From the NCBI GenBank assembly GCA_000827205.1, contig KN832562.1, positions 983,349 to 1,047,348 of the forward strand: DNA of 64,000 nucleotides, given 5' to 3'. The notes below the pieces were generated by a model. It saw nothing but the letters and a program-made list of their open reading frames with translations, was not told the origin of the DNA and ran no database searches. This stretch comes from Plicaturopsis crispa FD-325 SS-3. Its lineage: Eukaryota > Basidiomycota > Agaricomycetes > Amylocorticiales > Amylocorticiaceae. Shown one piece after another: positions 35,681 through 47,224 of the stretch. A program made the translations under genes and the position numbers. Position 1 is the stretch's first letter; each line of letters begins with the position of its first letter.

Positions 35681-37502
35681 TCATTGATGCCCTACGACAC
35701 GCATTGGTTTGTACGCTTCCTCCAGATACTTAATCTCGTCATCCGAAAGGACAACATCGACGCCGCCTGCAGCCAACGGACCTCAGTAACTGGGGCCCTT
35801 AAAGCAGCATATGGACAGAAGTGCACTTACCTATGATGTCCTCGAGGTGCTTGAGACTCGTTGAGCCGACGATTGGCGCACTAACGCCTATCGCACAAAG
35901 TTCAGCCGTTAGCTATTGGCAAACACCCGGTGCGGTATGACATACCGGGCTTGGAGAGCGTCCACGCAACAGCGACCTGGGCCATGCTGATGCCCTTCTT
36001 CTTTGCAATTTCCTCAACGCTGTGCGAGATTGTGAGTGTATACTTCAACTTTTTCGGGTAACATACATACCGGTTGACGATATCCACAGTCCCGGGGCCA
36101 GCTTCTTTGTATTGCTTGATAAACCGGTCGGTCTCGCCACGCTCAGACTGATCTACCAGGGGTCGAGTAAGAAGACCACGCGCGATGGGAGACCAGGGGA
36201 TGGAGCCGACGCCGAAGTGCTGCCCAAGATGTTAGAGACGACTGGAAGAAAATCAGCCGGCATACCTTGAGCGTAGGATACATTTCCCGTTCTTCCTCGC
36301 GGTATACAAGATTGTAGTGGTTCTGCATAGATATAAAGGGTGTGAGGTTGTGACTGATGGCGTAGTCTGTTGCACGGTAAGATCAGCGGTCGTATGGATA
36401 TAGCAAAGACCGAAAGAACGTACTCTGCAAAGCGTGGACTTGTTGAGCGTAACGATGATCAGGCTAGCGTCAATGAAATACGAGCAAGAGGTAACACGTA
36501 CATTGGTACGCGTGGCAGGAGCTCATCCCGATATAACGAGCGTATCCGGCTTTTACTACATCATGTAGCGCTTGCATCTATCGTAATACAAATGTGAGCA
36601 CATGGCGTAAATACATATGAGATATAGTAGACTGACCGTCTCTTCGATAGGCGTCTCGTAGTCGAAGCGGTGGCCTTCAGGGAACGGATCAGGTCTCAAT
36701 AACTATGTAGCATATGACTTTGCAAATAGGAGATATACGCACACTGCAACAAGTCGACATAGTCAAGCTGCAAACGTTCAAGACTGTGTTTGATCGATTC
36801 AAAAATATGCTATACAATAGAAAAGTAAGGAATCCACCGTGCTGTATAGAAATCTGGGAATGTGCAACCATACCTTGCGGCTCAGTCCGTGCTGGTTGAC
36901 GTATCCGATAGAGTCCGGTGCAGGGTGGGGAATGAGATTCGTTCCATAATCGCGCGCGACGGCAGAGTAAACCTGTTGGTGCCCGACGTTAACGGGTCGG
37001 AACACGGTGTTGATGGGGTACAAACAATACCTTCGTCATCACAACAATCTCATCCCGAGGTAGCTGAAGCGTCTTTATAGCTCTGCCCAGCATGACTTCG
37101 GAGAGACCGTTTGAGTAGATCTGCACGCCAAGGGCTGTATGAGGGTAGAGCAAAATGAAGCACAGCGTTACCACGTACATTGGCGGTGTCGAATGTCTGT
37201 ATGCCAGCATCATAGCTATGCTCATAATTTAGTACGGAGACGTCGCGTAAGGTCCTCAGTGAGCAGTACATACGCGAATTTGATATGCTTGTTGGCCTCC
37301 TCCTGGTCATCGATAAGCCATGACTGCCAGCCCTTGTGCCCGTACTGCATTGTCCCGAGAATAATCTTCGAGACTTTGAGGCCGGAATTTCCCAAACGGA
37401 CTGCAATCCTGTGCATGAGTGACGAGGTCGACGAGGATTCATATAATTCTAGTTAGCGTGCTCACCGTATCCTATCTTTCGGGGCGTGGTTGCGGTTGAC
37501 AT
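35681..37502 (-). CDS. Aldo-keto reductase, tandem copy 1
   Basis: NAD(P)H-dependent aldo-keto reductase of the versiconal hemiacetal acetate reductase/YajO-like branch. On the minus strand it starts MSTATTPRKIGYG and continues VRLGNSGLKVSKIILGTMQY, GHKGWQSWLIDDQEEANKHI, the catalytic region DAGIQTFDTANVYSNGLSEV (Asp and Tyr of the tetrad), GRAIKTLQLPRDEIVVMTKV (Lys), ALHDVVKAGYARYIGMSS, MQNHYNLVYREEEREMYPTL, SIPWSPIARGLLTRPLVDQS, VEEIAKKKGISMAQVAVAWT-LSKPG and SAPIVGSTSLKHLEDIIG. It ends YKPMRVVGHQ. About ten exons. The sequence looks intact in every exon I could follow. It is a duplicate of the gene at 38413-40279, with very similar exons and diverged introns. Confidence 0.87.
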
Positions 37503-38240
37503 GGTTGTATGCAGGTGTAGTATTCGACCACATACTGTGACCTCTGCTATATAGGCATTCGGAATCGGCGTGGGTGCATCCACAACAGGTCCGAACTTCG
37601 AGGTTAGTAAGCTGAAGAATTTCGGCGCGAAGAACCTACAGACTGCTATGAAAGGATATGTCCGTCCTGAATGGATACACGGTGGTTGACGTTAAGGTGT
37701 TCCGTAGGAGGAGGAGCAGGCCACGGGTCCAGAGTCGAAGGGGATAACTTGGGCCTCGTTTTTCATTCTCAAATTGAAGCCCAGCGCTACCAACATCATG
37801 GCATTGTCGTTCAGCCTCCATGTGTCCCGCGGCTATCTCGCACGGGCCCTGCCAGTGTCTGCTCTTGGGGGCATTGAAGCTCTTCACAGTGTTCTGCGTT
37901 TGTGTAAAGTCACTTCGTGAGAGCAGTCAGAAAACAGGCAGTACTTACACGTTACGTTGGAGCTGTACTCAACGATGAGGCTTCGAACTCAAAAATGACC
38001 TGCCGAATGCTTACGCGACAAGCTTGAAGACGGATTCGAACATGGCTAACCCTGCCTTCAGATGATTTACAAGGCCAAATAGTTTGCGCCGCTAAGTGTA
38101 TGATTGCCTGTCAGTCTGCACGGCAGTAATGATTTTGAACGACTTTAGCTGACTGGTGGTTCCACGGCGCGACAGAATTTAGACATACGTGTAGACAGGT
38201 TTCACGGACCGTGGACCCTGGGACTTTCGTCGTCCAGCCT
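35681..38240. repeat. Tandem segmental duplication, unit 1
   Basis: Contains AKR copy 1 and its upstream DNA. It corresponds to 38413-41070. The offset between matched points grows from 2,732 bp at the stop codons to about 2,834 bp at the far end, through small indels. Confidence 0.75.
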
Positions 38241-38412
38241 GGGATGCACTTAGATGGCATAAATATCTCAAAGTTGCCTCGCCAAGCTATAAGAGAAACG
38301 TGCGACAACGGGAGGGAAGCCTTGAACTTCAGCGACACGGGAAAAAGACGGAGGTCGAGGACTTGAAGTATGTGCATAGCTGGTGGACACTCTGGGAGGC
38401 GTTCTGCTCCGT
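37503..38412. other. Upstream region of AKR copy 1 and spacer of the tandem duplication
   Basis: A TATA-like ctatatag lies at 37548-37555. Much of 37560-38250 aligns by eye with 40330-41070 upstream of copy 2 (shared ggtccgaact, ggagcaggcca, gtcacttcgtgagag and ccacggcgcgacaga), so the duplicated unit extends well beyond the gene. No other gene seen. Confidence 0.6.
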
Positions 38413-40279
38413 TCACTGGTGTCCCACGACACGCATTGGCTTGTAAACTTCCTCCAGGAGCTTGATCTCGTCGTCAGAAAGGATGACATGGACGCCACCT
38501 GTAATCGATTCGCCGTGTCAATGGTCAAGGTCCCCGAAGAAGCACGGTAACAGGGGGCACTTGCCAATGATGTCCTCGAGATGTTTGAGACTGGTCGATC
38601 CGACGATTGGCGCGCTAACACCTACACAAAGGCATAGTAATAAGGTCAAACTGTAGATGTCGGCAGTCGGTGATTGTGGCATGTACATACCGGGCTTTGA
38701 GAGCGTCCACGCAACAGCAACTTGGGCCATGCTGATGCCCTTTTTCTTCGCAATCTCTTCGACGCTGGGGGGAGTTTTCATTGTGAGCAAGATTCGACAT
38801 TCAGTAGCGACCAATCTACCGATTGATGATGTCCACAGTCCCGGGGCCAGCTTCGATGTACTGCTTGATAAACCAGTCGGTATCGCCGCGATTCGAGTGG
38901 TCTGTCAATGGTCGAGTGAGCAGGCCACGCGCAATGGGCGACCAAGGGATAGAGCCAACGCCAAAGTGCTAAACCAAAAGATCAGTAACGAATGTCACAA
39001 ATTCAGACGAGCAGCCTGCGCACCTTGAGCGTAGGGTACATCTCACGCTCCTCTTCACGGTAAACGAGATTATAGTGATTCTGCATCGATATAAAGGGTG
39101 TGAGGTTGTTGTTGATAGCGTAGTCTGTCACACAGATCCAGATGAATACGATGCAGTGCATATGGCGAGGCGTCTAGGGACGTACTCTGCATAGCATGAA
39201 CTGGTCAAACATATCGATGAGAAGGGGGTACAACATAGGTCACGAGAGACAAACAAGACGCACATTGGTACGCGTGGCATGAACTCATTCCAATATACCG
39301 AGCGTATCCGGCTTTCACAACGTCGTGTAAGGCTTGCATCTATTCCGATACCAAGGTCAGCACACGGAAAAGATGTCGCAGAAGTCGCAGACGCACTGTC
39401 TCTTCGATAGGCGTCTCATAGTCGAACCGATGACCTAGTGAGGATGATGTTTGCAGCGTGAGTAAGGACTTTCGACAACGATCAGACCATAGGAAAACAA
39501 GATACGGACATTGTAGCAGGTCGACATAGTCAAGCTGGAGACGCTCAAGACTGTGCTTCACCGATTCGAATATATGCTATATCAGAAATGATAGCAACGT
39601 CTGTTATAGGACGACGAGAAATACTAGCAGTAGAGGATTGTAACCGTACCTTGCGGCTCAGTCCGTGCTGGTTGACGTATCCGATAGAGTCCGGTGAGGG
39701 GTGGGGAATGAGATTCGTGCCATGATCGTGTGCGATAGTGAAATAAACCTGGCCATCGTGGCCCAGTTAACTAGTAAGTAGAAATACAGCAAAGATTCGT
39801 GACCAGCACTTACCTTCGTCATTACGACGATTTCGTCCCGAGGCAGCTGGAGCTTCTTGATAGCTCTTCCCAGCACGATCTCGGAAAGACCATTGGAATA
39901 AACCTGGAACGCTAATGAGCATATGAACGGGACATAGATCACTAGTAGGCACGTACATTAGCTGTATCGAATGTCTGTATCCCAGCGTCGTAGCTGTTTT
40001 CCCGTTTCCGGTTCGATTGAACGAAGGCAGCACACACAGTATAGTGGGTAACACGCACGCGAACTTGATGTGCTTGATACCTTCCTCTTCATCATCAATG
40101 ACCCACGGCTGCCAGCCTTTGCTCCCGTATTGCATCGTCCCGAGGATGATTTTCGAGACTTTGAGGCCGGAGTTGCCCAATCGGACTGTAAATTCAACGT
40201 ATCTCAGCAAAAGGTATCTATACATGTACCCGATGTGCTTACCGTAGCCAATCTTTCGAGGTGTGGACGCGGTCGACAT
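38413..40279 (-). CDS. Aldo-keto reductase, tandem copy 2
   Basis: Paralogue of the preceding AKR in the same orientation. It starts MSTASTPRKIGYG and has VRLGNSGLKVSKIILGTMQY, GSKGWQPWVIDDEEEGIKHI, VYSNGLSEIVLGRAIKKLQL, PRDEIVVMTKV, SIKHSLERLQLDYVDLLQC, HRFDYETPIEET, ALHDVVKAGYARYIGMSSCH, SIDDGTVDIINR-type C-half segments, VEEIAKKKGISMAQVAVAWT, SAPIVGSTSLKHLEDIIG and the end YKPMRVVGHQ. The Asp/Tyr/Lys/His tetrad positions are conserved as in copy 1. A TATA-like tatatata is at about 40324-40331, some 45 bp before the ATG on this strand. Both copies keep frame and splice sites, so both are likely functional. Changes are mainly conservative, such as DQEEANKHI versus DEEEGIKHI. Confidence 0.87.
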
Positions 40280-40396
40280 GGTGGTGTGCAGCAGTCGATA
40301 TCGACCAGAGATTCCGACCTCTACTATATATATCCGGATATAAACGTGGGTGCACCCACGGCAGGTCCGAACTTTGACTTTAGTAAGCTCAAAGGC

Positions 40397-40458
40397 CAGA
40401 TAAGAACATCCGAGCCCGTGAGGTCTTAAGACTTGGTTCGATTGATGCTAAGGAAGAC
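40397..40458 (+). repeat. Dispersed 62-nt repeat, copy 2
   Basis: Partner of 22197-22258 (about 84% identical by eye). It falls inside DNA present in AKR unit 2 but absent at the matching point of unit 1 (near 37610), so it marks an insertion or deletion between the duplicates. Confidence 0.6.
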
Positions 40459-41070
40459 AGCCATAGCTGGTAGGAATTTCGGCGCTAATAAGCCACCCAT
40501 CCTGCTGATTTACGGCCTGCCAACGCTAGTCAGCCACTGTCGTGAATTCAAAGGCATGACCGACCTGAATCGATTTGCTACTGGTATGTTCAATAAGAGA
40601 GGAGCAGGCCAGAGGTCAGAGTCGAAAGGGCAGACTGGAACCCAGCGATTCGTTATCGGATTGTACTCCAGCACAACCAACAATATGGCATTGTTCTACG
40701 TCCAGCATTCATTGATATCCCACAGCTGTCTTGAACGGCCTTGCACGTTCTTGGGGTGAAGCACTTCGCAAGGCGATCTACTTTTTCGCAAGGTCACTTC
40801 GTGAGAGCGGTCGGAGGACACGAGGTGCTTACACGTTGGAGCTGTATTTAACGATTAGGCCTCGAGCAAGATTAGACCGGCCGACTGTACTCGCGAGACC
40901 TGAAGACGGATCCGAACGCGTGGACATAGCCTTTGAGTAATCCGAAATGCCATATTTTTGCAACATACTGAGGCAAGACTTTAGCCAACGAGTGATTCCA
41001 CGGCGCGACAGAAAGTAGACATACGTGTGGACCATTTCCGCAATCCTGGGTTCTTCATTATCCACCCTAA

Positions 41071-42781
41071 AGAGTCTAGGTTTGCTGTTAGCTATCAAAT
41101 CGCTCGTAATGCAAGTAGCGTAGGTGTTCAACACTCGCACCGTGGTAGAAAGGAGAAACACGGGTCGCTAGCTATGATTGGGGAAAACTTGAAGCTCGTC
41201 GCGATCGCTGGAGAGAGGGGACACAAAATTGGGTGGGTCTTGTATTTCAGGGTGCAGATATTGCTGTGCATCTCGCTCGCTCATTGCGAGCACACTTGGA
41301 ATTAACGTGTTTTCTTGAGACATGAGCGTCACTAGATTCTAGAAAGAGTATCCACGGCCCATTCGTTCTCGTGAGATGGACCTAGATTGACTTACAAGGC
41401 GCCCTGTCGAAGAGATGGTCTGCTCACGAAATCAGGAAGCCCTTCGCTGGACAGAACATAGCAGACTATTGAGGCGCCTACGGCAGGGATCAAAGCTCTG
41501 ACATAAAACTCTTCAATTCAGATAGACACAGACTACAAGGCAGCGAAGACGACGTACAGATAATGGAAGTCGTATCCACGCGACGGCCAGACAGGCGATC
41601 TACGTCGCAGTGTTTCATGTCTACTCGATCACAAAGTGGTTGGAGAGCGAGAGTGCAAGATAACATGAGGCATTGGGGAAGAGAAGCTGCCAAAACGAGG
41701 ACAAGGAATGTGGGTGTGCGGCCGAGATAGAGTATAACCTCTAAAATGTGGGTGAGTATGTACCACAACGTGTCCCGCAATGTGCATCGTTGTCGTGTTG
41801 GCGCTCGCAATTTCCGTGCTCGCGATCGGGTCCCCCGGGTGGCCTGCTATGCCCATTCCGCCGTCCACGATGCAGATGGAACGGAGCCCGGGTACAGCTG
41901 CCGTGCATTACACCGAGGGCCGAGGAATTTCGAGCCGCTAGACCCTCTCTGATGGCACTTGCAGCTCAGCAGGGGTGGAAGCCCATGACCGTGATCATGA
42001 CACTCATGAGAAACCCCAACAGAGTGTGCGTCCGAAGGTTTCATGTATAGTCCGAGGGGAATTTTCAGCCGGCTCGCTGGTTCTCCGTAGGAAGAGCCAG
42101 GGCACGATTCCACGAGGCTCCACGCGTACGTGGCCCTCGAGTCGGCATCACCTAATGGAAAAGGGATATCTGCAGTACGGTACCTAGGTACATGAATCTT
42201 GGAGACGCCGCCGAGTCAGCTACACATCGCACATGGTTGAAATTATACTTACAGAAAGTTCTGCTGCACCGATTCCAGCCAGCGCAAAGCCGACTCTGGA
42301 ATGCTCACTTCCTATCCACGCGAAAGGCACAAAGAACGGTGCGAAGAGCCTCAACGCGAGGAAAACAAGAAACGAACGGATAAATCGGGGCACAAGGTAG
42401 TGGCTCGAAAAGAACAAGCCAAAGCATCCGCGCCCGGACCTCAGCCACCCATTTCTGCTCTCTCCATAACGCCGTTTCTCGACTTTCTGATCTTCGCTTT
42501 CACTTGCGTAAGCGCAGGTACCAGCAGGCGTTATATTTCCCCTTCACGACCTTTGCTTTCGCTTTACATCAGTAGGAATTTCGCATTATGGCAGTTCACG
42601 GGGTCCGGACGGAGGAATCCCCGTTTCCGCCACGGTCGAACTTCTAAGGTCCTCGGACGACAGATGAGGAGGTCGATATAAAGGATTGCCAGAACAATGC
42701 GGTCCTTTTGTCCCTACCCCTCCCACCGCTTTTGGTACTTGCCCTATCCACGATACTCGCATCTATTTGTCTCTGCCCGTA
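41071..42781. other. 1.7-kb region without an assignable gene; possible membrane-protein remnants
   Basis: On the minus strand, frames at 42220-42417 (LVFLALRLFAPFFVPFAWIG, VGFALAGIGAAELS) and 41490-41810 (LEVILYLGRTPTFLVLVLAA) are hydrophobic and could be pieces of a decayed transporter gene. They do not join through convincing splice sites and I cannot assign a family. The last 350 bp are the promoter side of the HMG-box gene. Confidence 0.35.
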
Positions 42782-44449
42782 ATGCCTGCAGTACGATTAA
42801 GTCGTCGCCGTCGCTCATCGATCGCCACAGGTAAGTTGCATGTTCAAAGTGTTCCATCGAGGTCATCGAGCTCACCGATGTCTCAATAGCGGCTTTGAAC
42901 CCAGTAAAACCTGGATACTACGGTGTACACTCGCCCTCGCACTCACCCCGACCCGTAACATTCGCACCGAACGTCACCCCAGGGACATATGTAGAACCTG
43001 ACCAAGATCACGATTCTTCGATGTCCGGTGGAGAGCCAGGCTCGCCTTCATCGTCGCTCTTTCCCCCTTCCGAGCTCCCGCAGCCTGCCCCATCACGGCG
43101 GCGGCAACCCCCTGGAAAGCGTCGTTCCATGGGATACATCCCGCGCCCACCGAACGCGTTCATGCTATTCCGTGCGGACTTTGTGAGGCAAAAACATGTT
43201 CCTGGATCGATCGAAACGAACCACGGCTCGTTGTCAAAAATCATCGGTATGCTATGTTCATTTTGCGTACAGTATGTCTTCGGCTCACACCATGTGCTGC
43301 TTAGGAAACTGTTGGAGATCGCTTCCTCTCGACGAGAAGCATGTCTGGGAAGTGAAAGCGAAACACGCAAAAGCCGAGCACAAGGTCCGCTACCCGGAGT
43401 ATCGCTTTCGCCCCGTGCACAACAAGAACAAGGACAAGAAGAAAGACAAGACTCTCCCTACTCCTGACGACGAACGTCGCTGTGAGGAAGTCGCACAGCT
43501 CTTACTTGAGGGCAAGAAAGGCGACGATCTCGCAGCAGCCGTCCGTCGCCTCGATCGTGGTCGCACAGACAGCCCAATGCCACTATACCCCCACCGCCGT
43601 TCTTCTTCTGTCCCACTTCCAGCAGGGCCCATCGCCCTCCCATCGCTTCCGTTTTTGAGCCTTTCGCGTCCCTCCTCTCCCTCCGGGGTATCGCAATCCG
43701 CCTCATCGTGGATGATGGGTGGTCAGCGGCGTTCCTCCAGCGCCAGGCCTTACGCGCACCATCGGACGTGGACTTCGGCAGGGATATCGGATCTCACGCG
43801 TGACGAGAGTCCGCTACCAGAAGTCGACTCCAGCTTGTTCGAGCAGAGCTATTTCGACTCCACGTCTGGTTTCGCATTCCCCTCGCAGTACGAGCAGCAG
43901 CAACAGCAACAACAGGACATGGCCTTCAACTTCAACGAGTTTATGTCGAGTCTCCCTCCGAACGCTTCGAGCTCCCCATCCGTCGATCTGGGCATCTCAC
44001 CTCTTGACAGCATCGCTCCGCATGATCTTCCGTACCGACCCATGCATGCCCACAGCCACCACTCCCTTCCGGAGTTGGATCCTCTCAGTTGGGTTTCCAA
44101 CGGAGACTCAACGAACTCGAACCCGTCGTCCGCGTATTCCGACAGCCCCGCGCTCTCGGAAAGCTCTCTGCCGCTGCACGCACCGCGTCCGCAGCATCTC
44201 GGCGCGTCGTCCTCGTTCGACATGTGGAAGGAGCTTTCGGCGCCACTCCCCGGCGACGGGGACTCCATGCCCCACCTCGAATACCCACAGGACGTCAGTG
44301 CTGACCTCGCACACTACCAAACGGGCCTCGACAGCCTATTCGGTGAGCCGTCGTTTGGTCGCTGCGACGACTCGGGCATGGGCAACGAGCACCAGTCTAT
44401 GGACTTCGGATTTCAGTTCGGCGATATGATCAACAACGAGGTCTTCTGA
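42782..44449 (+). CDS. HMG-box transcription factor
   Basis: Nuclear DNA-binding protein with one sequence-specific (MATA/SOX-type) HMG box. Three exons: 42782-42830, 42890 to about 43244, and from about 43305 to 44449. The start MPAVRLSRRRRSSIAT is followed by a Ser/Pro-rich segment and, at residues of roughly 100-171, the HMG box: YIPRPPNAFMLFRADFVRQK, SLSKIIGNCWRSLPLDEKHV, WEVKAKHAKAEHKVRYPEYR-FRP. This RPPNAF...YPxYxFxP pattern is the MATA_HMG-box of fungal mating and developmental regulators. Beyond it lie a basic KNKDKKKDK stretch, an acidic/Gln-rich probable activation region (a run of seven Gln near 43890-43915), and a C-terminus FQFGDMINNEVF. Target genes are unknown. There is no adjacent pheromone or receptor gene to suggest a mating-type locus. 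Confidence 0.88.
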
Positions 44450-45194
44450 TACCCCAATGGTACCTCACCCTCTCTTCCAAATGCACCTTCATTTCGCATC
44501 GACGTATACACATACTACCCCCGCATATTACTTTTATTCGTATAACTATAGCGGTGTGCCTCGATGGCGCCAACGTATTTTCCTGGATCTGGATAACATT
44601 GCACATAATATTGTAGCCGTTCTTGAAGTACTTAAGTACTTACCACCTATTCGTGTAGCAACTAGAATACCCTCTTTCCTGTGGATATCGATTCCTTGGA
44701 GTGTCTCCCCCGTTGAAATTGTGCGCCTGTCGAACAGCCGAATTGACGCTCCCGCGACGCGGCGGCTTCGCCCAAGATTTGCCATGCGTCGGTCTTGTTC
44801 AACTTGTTTGTTGACGCCCAAGTGCACACCGGCTTTCATCGGTTCTTCCCTCTGAACCTGCTCTGAACGAGTCGGACGATTGCAAGGCCCACCACGCGCG
44901 CGTCATGCTTGCTCTTAAGATCTGACAACATGGTTATCTGTGATATGCCGCCCCGTGCTAGACCTGGACTACAGTTTGAAATTGGAATTGAATCCCCCTA
45001 AGTGGTGAGTCGTATTCATTCATTAGCTTGGTGTTAGGCGATTCGAGGACTCCGTGTCTAGGAAACCTTCAAATTGATTAATGCGATCGACCGATACATC
45101 GATTCCGAACTACTTGACACCGGTTGGACCATATCTTTGTATACAGGAGATCCAGCTTGGAACTGCTTGCTCATGGTACTCTTGGACGAGCCAC
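44450..45194. other. Convergent 3' spacer
   Basis: 745 bp between the stops of the + strand HMG-box gene and the - strand coiled-coil gene. Frames at 44457-44855 have no recognisable features. No gene supported. Confidence 0.5.
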
Positions 45195-47224
45195 TCATTT
45201 GCCCCCACGCCAGAGTCCGAGCCGACGAAGTTTCGTGGGCCAAGCAGACTTGCCGTCGCCACTCCCCTCGGGTTGGATCTCTTCGTTGCGTTGTGGAGGG
45301 GTTGCTGATATCACTTCAATCGCTGGGCTTTCGTCGACTTCGTTGGACCCCGCAGGGTTATCTGGGACTGGGTCTTGGGCTGCCGAGCTGACTGGTGCAG
45401 GCGCAGGTGTGCCTCCAACCATGAGGCTATCGCTGGCTATGCGACGGTGTTGCGAAGGAGCACTTGGGAACGCAGGCGAGCTTCTTGCATGATGTAGGGA
45501 TCTTGACGGGACCTCCAGCGATGATCCCCACCTGCGCGGCGAGCTAGGAGAAGCCGTGTATCCCAGCGCGTGCATACTCAATCTCCCGCGGGAGGTGTGA
45601 GACGCCACACCGCCAGGACTGTGCGGGGTGTGTACGCCCGCGATGGGTGAGCCAGGAGCAACGCCCTGTGTACGTTTCGACAATGGCGTACCCGCACCGT
45701 CTTGGTAGCTCCGCCGCTTGCGGTGTCCCCAGGCATCTTCAGTGTCCCTGCCATTGCTTATAGGTACGGATGGAGCAGGCGAGTAGCCTGATGACGGAGT
45801 CCGTGGATGCGAAGACGCCGCCCGCCGGGCGTCCACATGTGCTGAACGAGGTGGGGGCGCAATACCATACGCCATCGAACTTTGTCTTCCGCGCGATGTG
45901 TGCGCAGCGACGCCGCTCGCAGGATTCGGGATGTGCAATCCCGAGCGGTGGTTCTCAGTTGGACTCCGCACCGTGCTTCGCGCCCGTTTCGACATCGGTG
46001 TGCCGGGCATGTCCTGGGTGCTCGGTCGTTTTTGCAGCGCCCTATTCGCAGTGTCTGTGTCGACCGTTAGATTTGCAGGCCTTGGGGATCTAGGCGACCA
46101 GCGACCCGGGCTTCGAGATCCACTTGGAGACTGTGCGACCGAGCCGCGCCATTTTTCTATCTCGGCACTTCCAGAACGCGGCGCTTCAACAGGTGGGGCA
46201 TCATACCCTGCGGCAGCCCAAGACATGACTGGGTCAAATTGACCGCCTTGAACGTCCAATTGCGCTTCCGCGTCCGCCTGTGCAGACCCTGGTTGCGCTC
46301 CATGGACCGCTGCCTCAAGATAATCTAGCTCGTGCTTCATGTCGCTCTCCCAGGTCTCAACCTCGTGCAATTGTATAGCCATGTCGTCCCGCGCTGCCAG
46401 CGCTTCAGCCAGCTCGAGTTGCACACTCGCCACCGCCGCAAGAGCTTTGTCCCGTCGCATCCGTGCCTCGACGATTTCCTGGCTTACCTCCAGCCCGCGC
46501 GGGACGTCGCGACTTCGGCTCCACGCGGCATTGACGGTCGTCTCCAGTCTCTCCAGCAGATGCCTTGCAGTCACTATGGCAGAATCACTGTCCGTTTTCG
46601 CTATCCTCGCATATTTCGTGGCCACTTCAAGCTCAGCTTGAACTATGCGAGCGTGGTCCTTTTTCCGCGTCTCCCATTCTTGCAGCCGCTCCCTCGCCTG
46701 GTGCCCAAGGCGGGCCTTTTCGTCGGCATTGCTGGACCGCAAGCGCTGCTCCTCGAGTGCCCGCTCTCGCTCCAGGTCGCGCCTGACTTTCTCCTCGCGC
46801 GCTCGCTCGATCGCAAGGTAGGTGTTGGCTAGCTGCAAGTGCACGCGATTTCTTTCTTGACGCGCTTCTTCGCTCTGGACCCGCATGCGCTCTAGGAGAT
46901 TGCGTGCGTCTTCCGCACCTCGCCTGCAGCGTTCTGCTAGGCTCGCATGGGCATCGCGTTCGTGGCGTATCTCGGCTACCGTCGGCACCTTCTTGGCTCC
47001 GTCAGCAATTCCTTCCGCCGATTCGGGATTAGGGTCTGCCATGTCGATGCCCGAGGGACCTGAAGGCGCATCTCCAAATCGGCTGTCATGACCAGGGTCA
47101 GGATTTACCTCGCTCTGCGCGATCTGGAAATTAGTTGCAGCGTATTTGGGACCCGGTTTGCGTGTCAGACACTTACGGAATGAATGCCGTGGGCTGCAGT
47201 CCGTTGGCGCAGCTGGTCGCTCAT
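45195..47224 (-). CDS. Coiled-coil protein with disordered, internally repeated C-terminal half
   Basis: Unrecognised protein. A short first exon (ATG at 47224, MSDQLRQRTAAHGIHS) splices through a consensus gtaagt intron into a long exon that stays open to 45195, giving about 660 residues. Internal ATG 47042 (MADPNPESAEG) is an alternative start. Roughly the first half is a continuous Glu/Arg/Ala-rich coiled coil (RHERDAHASLAERCRRGAED, REEKVRRDLERERALEEQRL, RARDD-like heptads). The second half is Ser/Pro/Arg-rich and disordered, with a repeated module: GTPMSKRARS...GVAAHTSRGRQSSMAYG and GTPLSKRTQG...GVASHTSRGRLSMHALG. TP/SP sites and basic patches suggest cytoskeletal or nuclear regulation by proline-directed kinases, but this is only inference. 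Confidence 0.7.

Larger units (their letters stand above)
38413..41070. repeat. Tandem segmental duplication, unit 2
   Basis: Contains AKR copy 2 and its upstream DNA in the same orientation as unit 1. Relative to unit 1 it has about 75 extra bases near 40394-40470, which include the dispersed 62-nt repeat. Confidence 0.75.

Noticed and set aside
41490-42417. RTA1-like or MFS transporter gene on the minus strand
   Set aside because: Only isolated hydrophobic stretches in different frames are visible and no family motif could be confirmed, so no gene was called.
43885-43920. CAG/CAA run as a possible microsatellite mobile-element trace
   Set aside because: It encodes a short Gln tract in the HMG-box protein, which is common in fungal activation domains.
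45898-46832. ORFs on the + strand opposite the coiled-coil gene
   Set aside because: Shadows of the long minus-strand exon; composition mirrors the sense protein.
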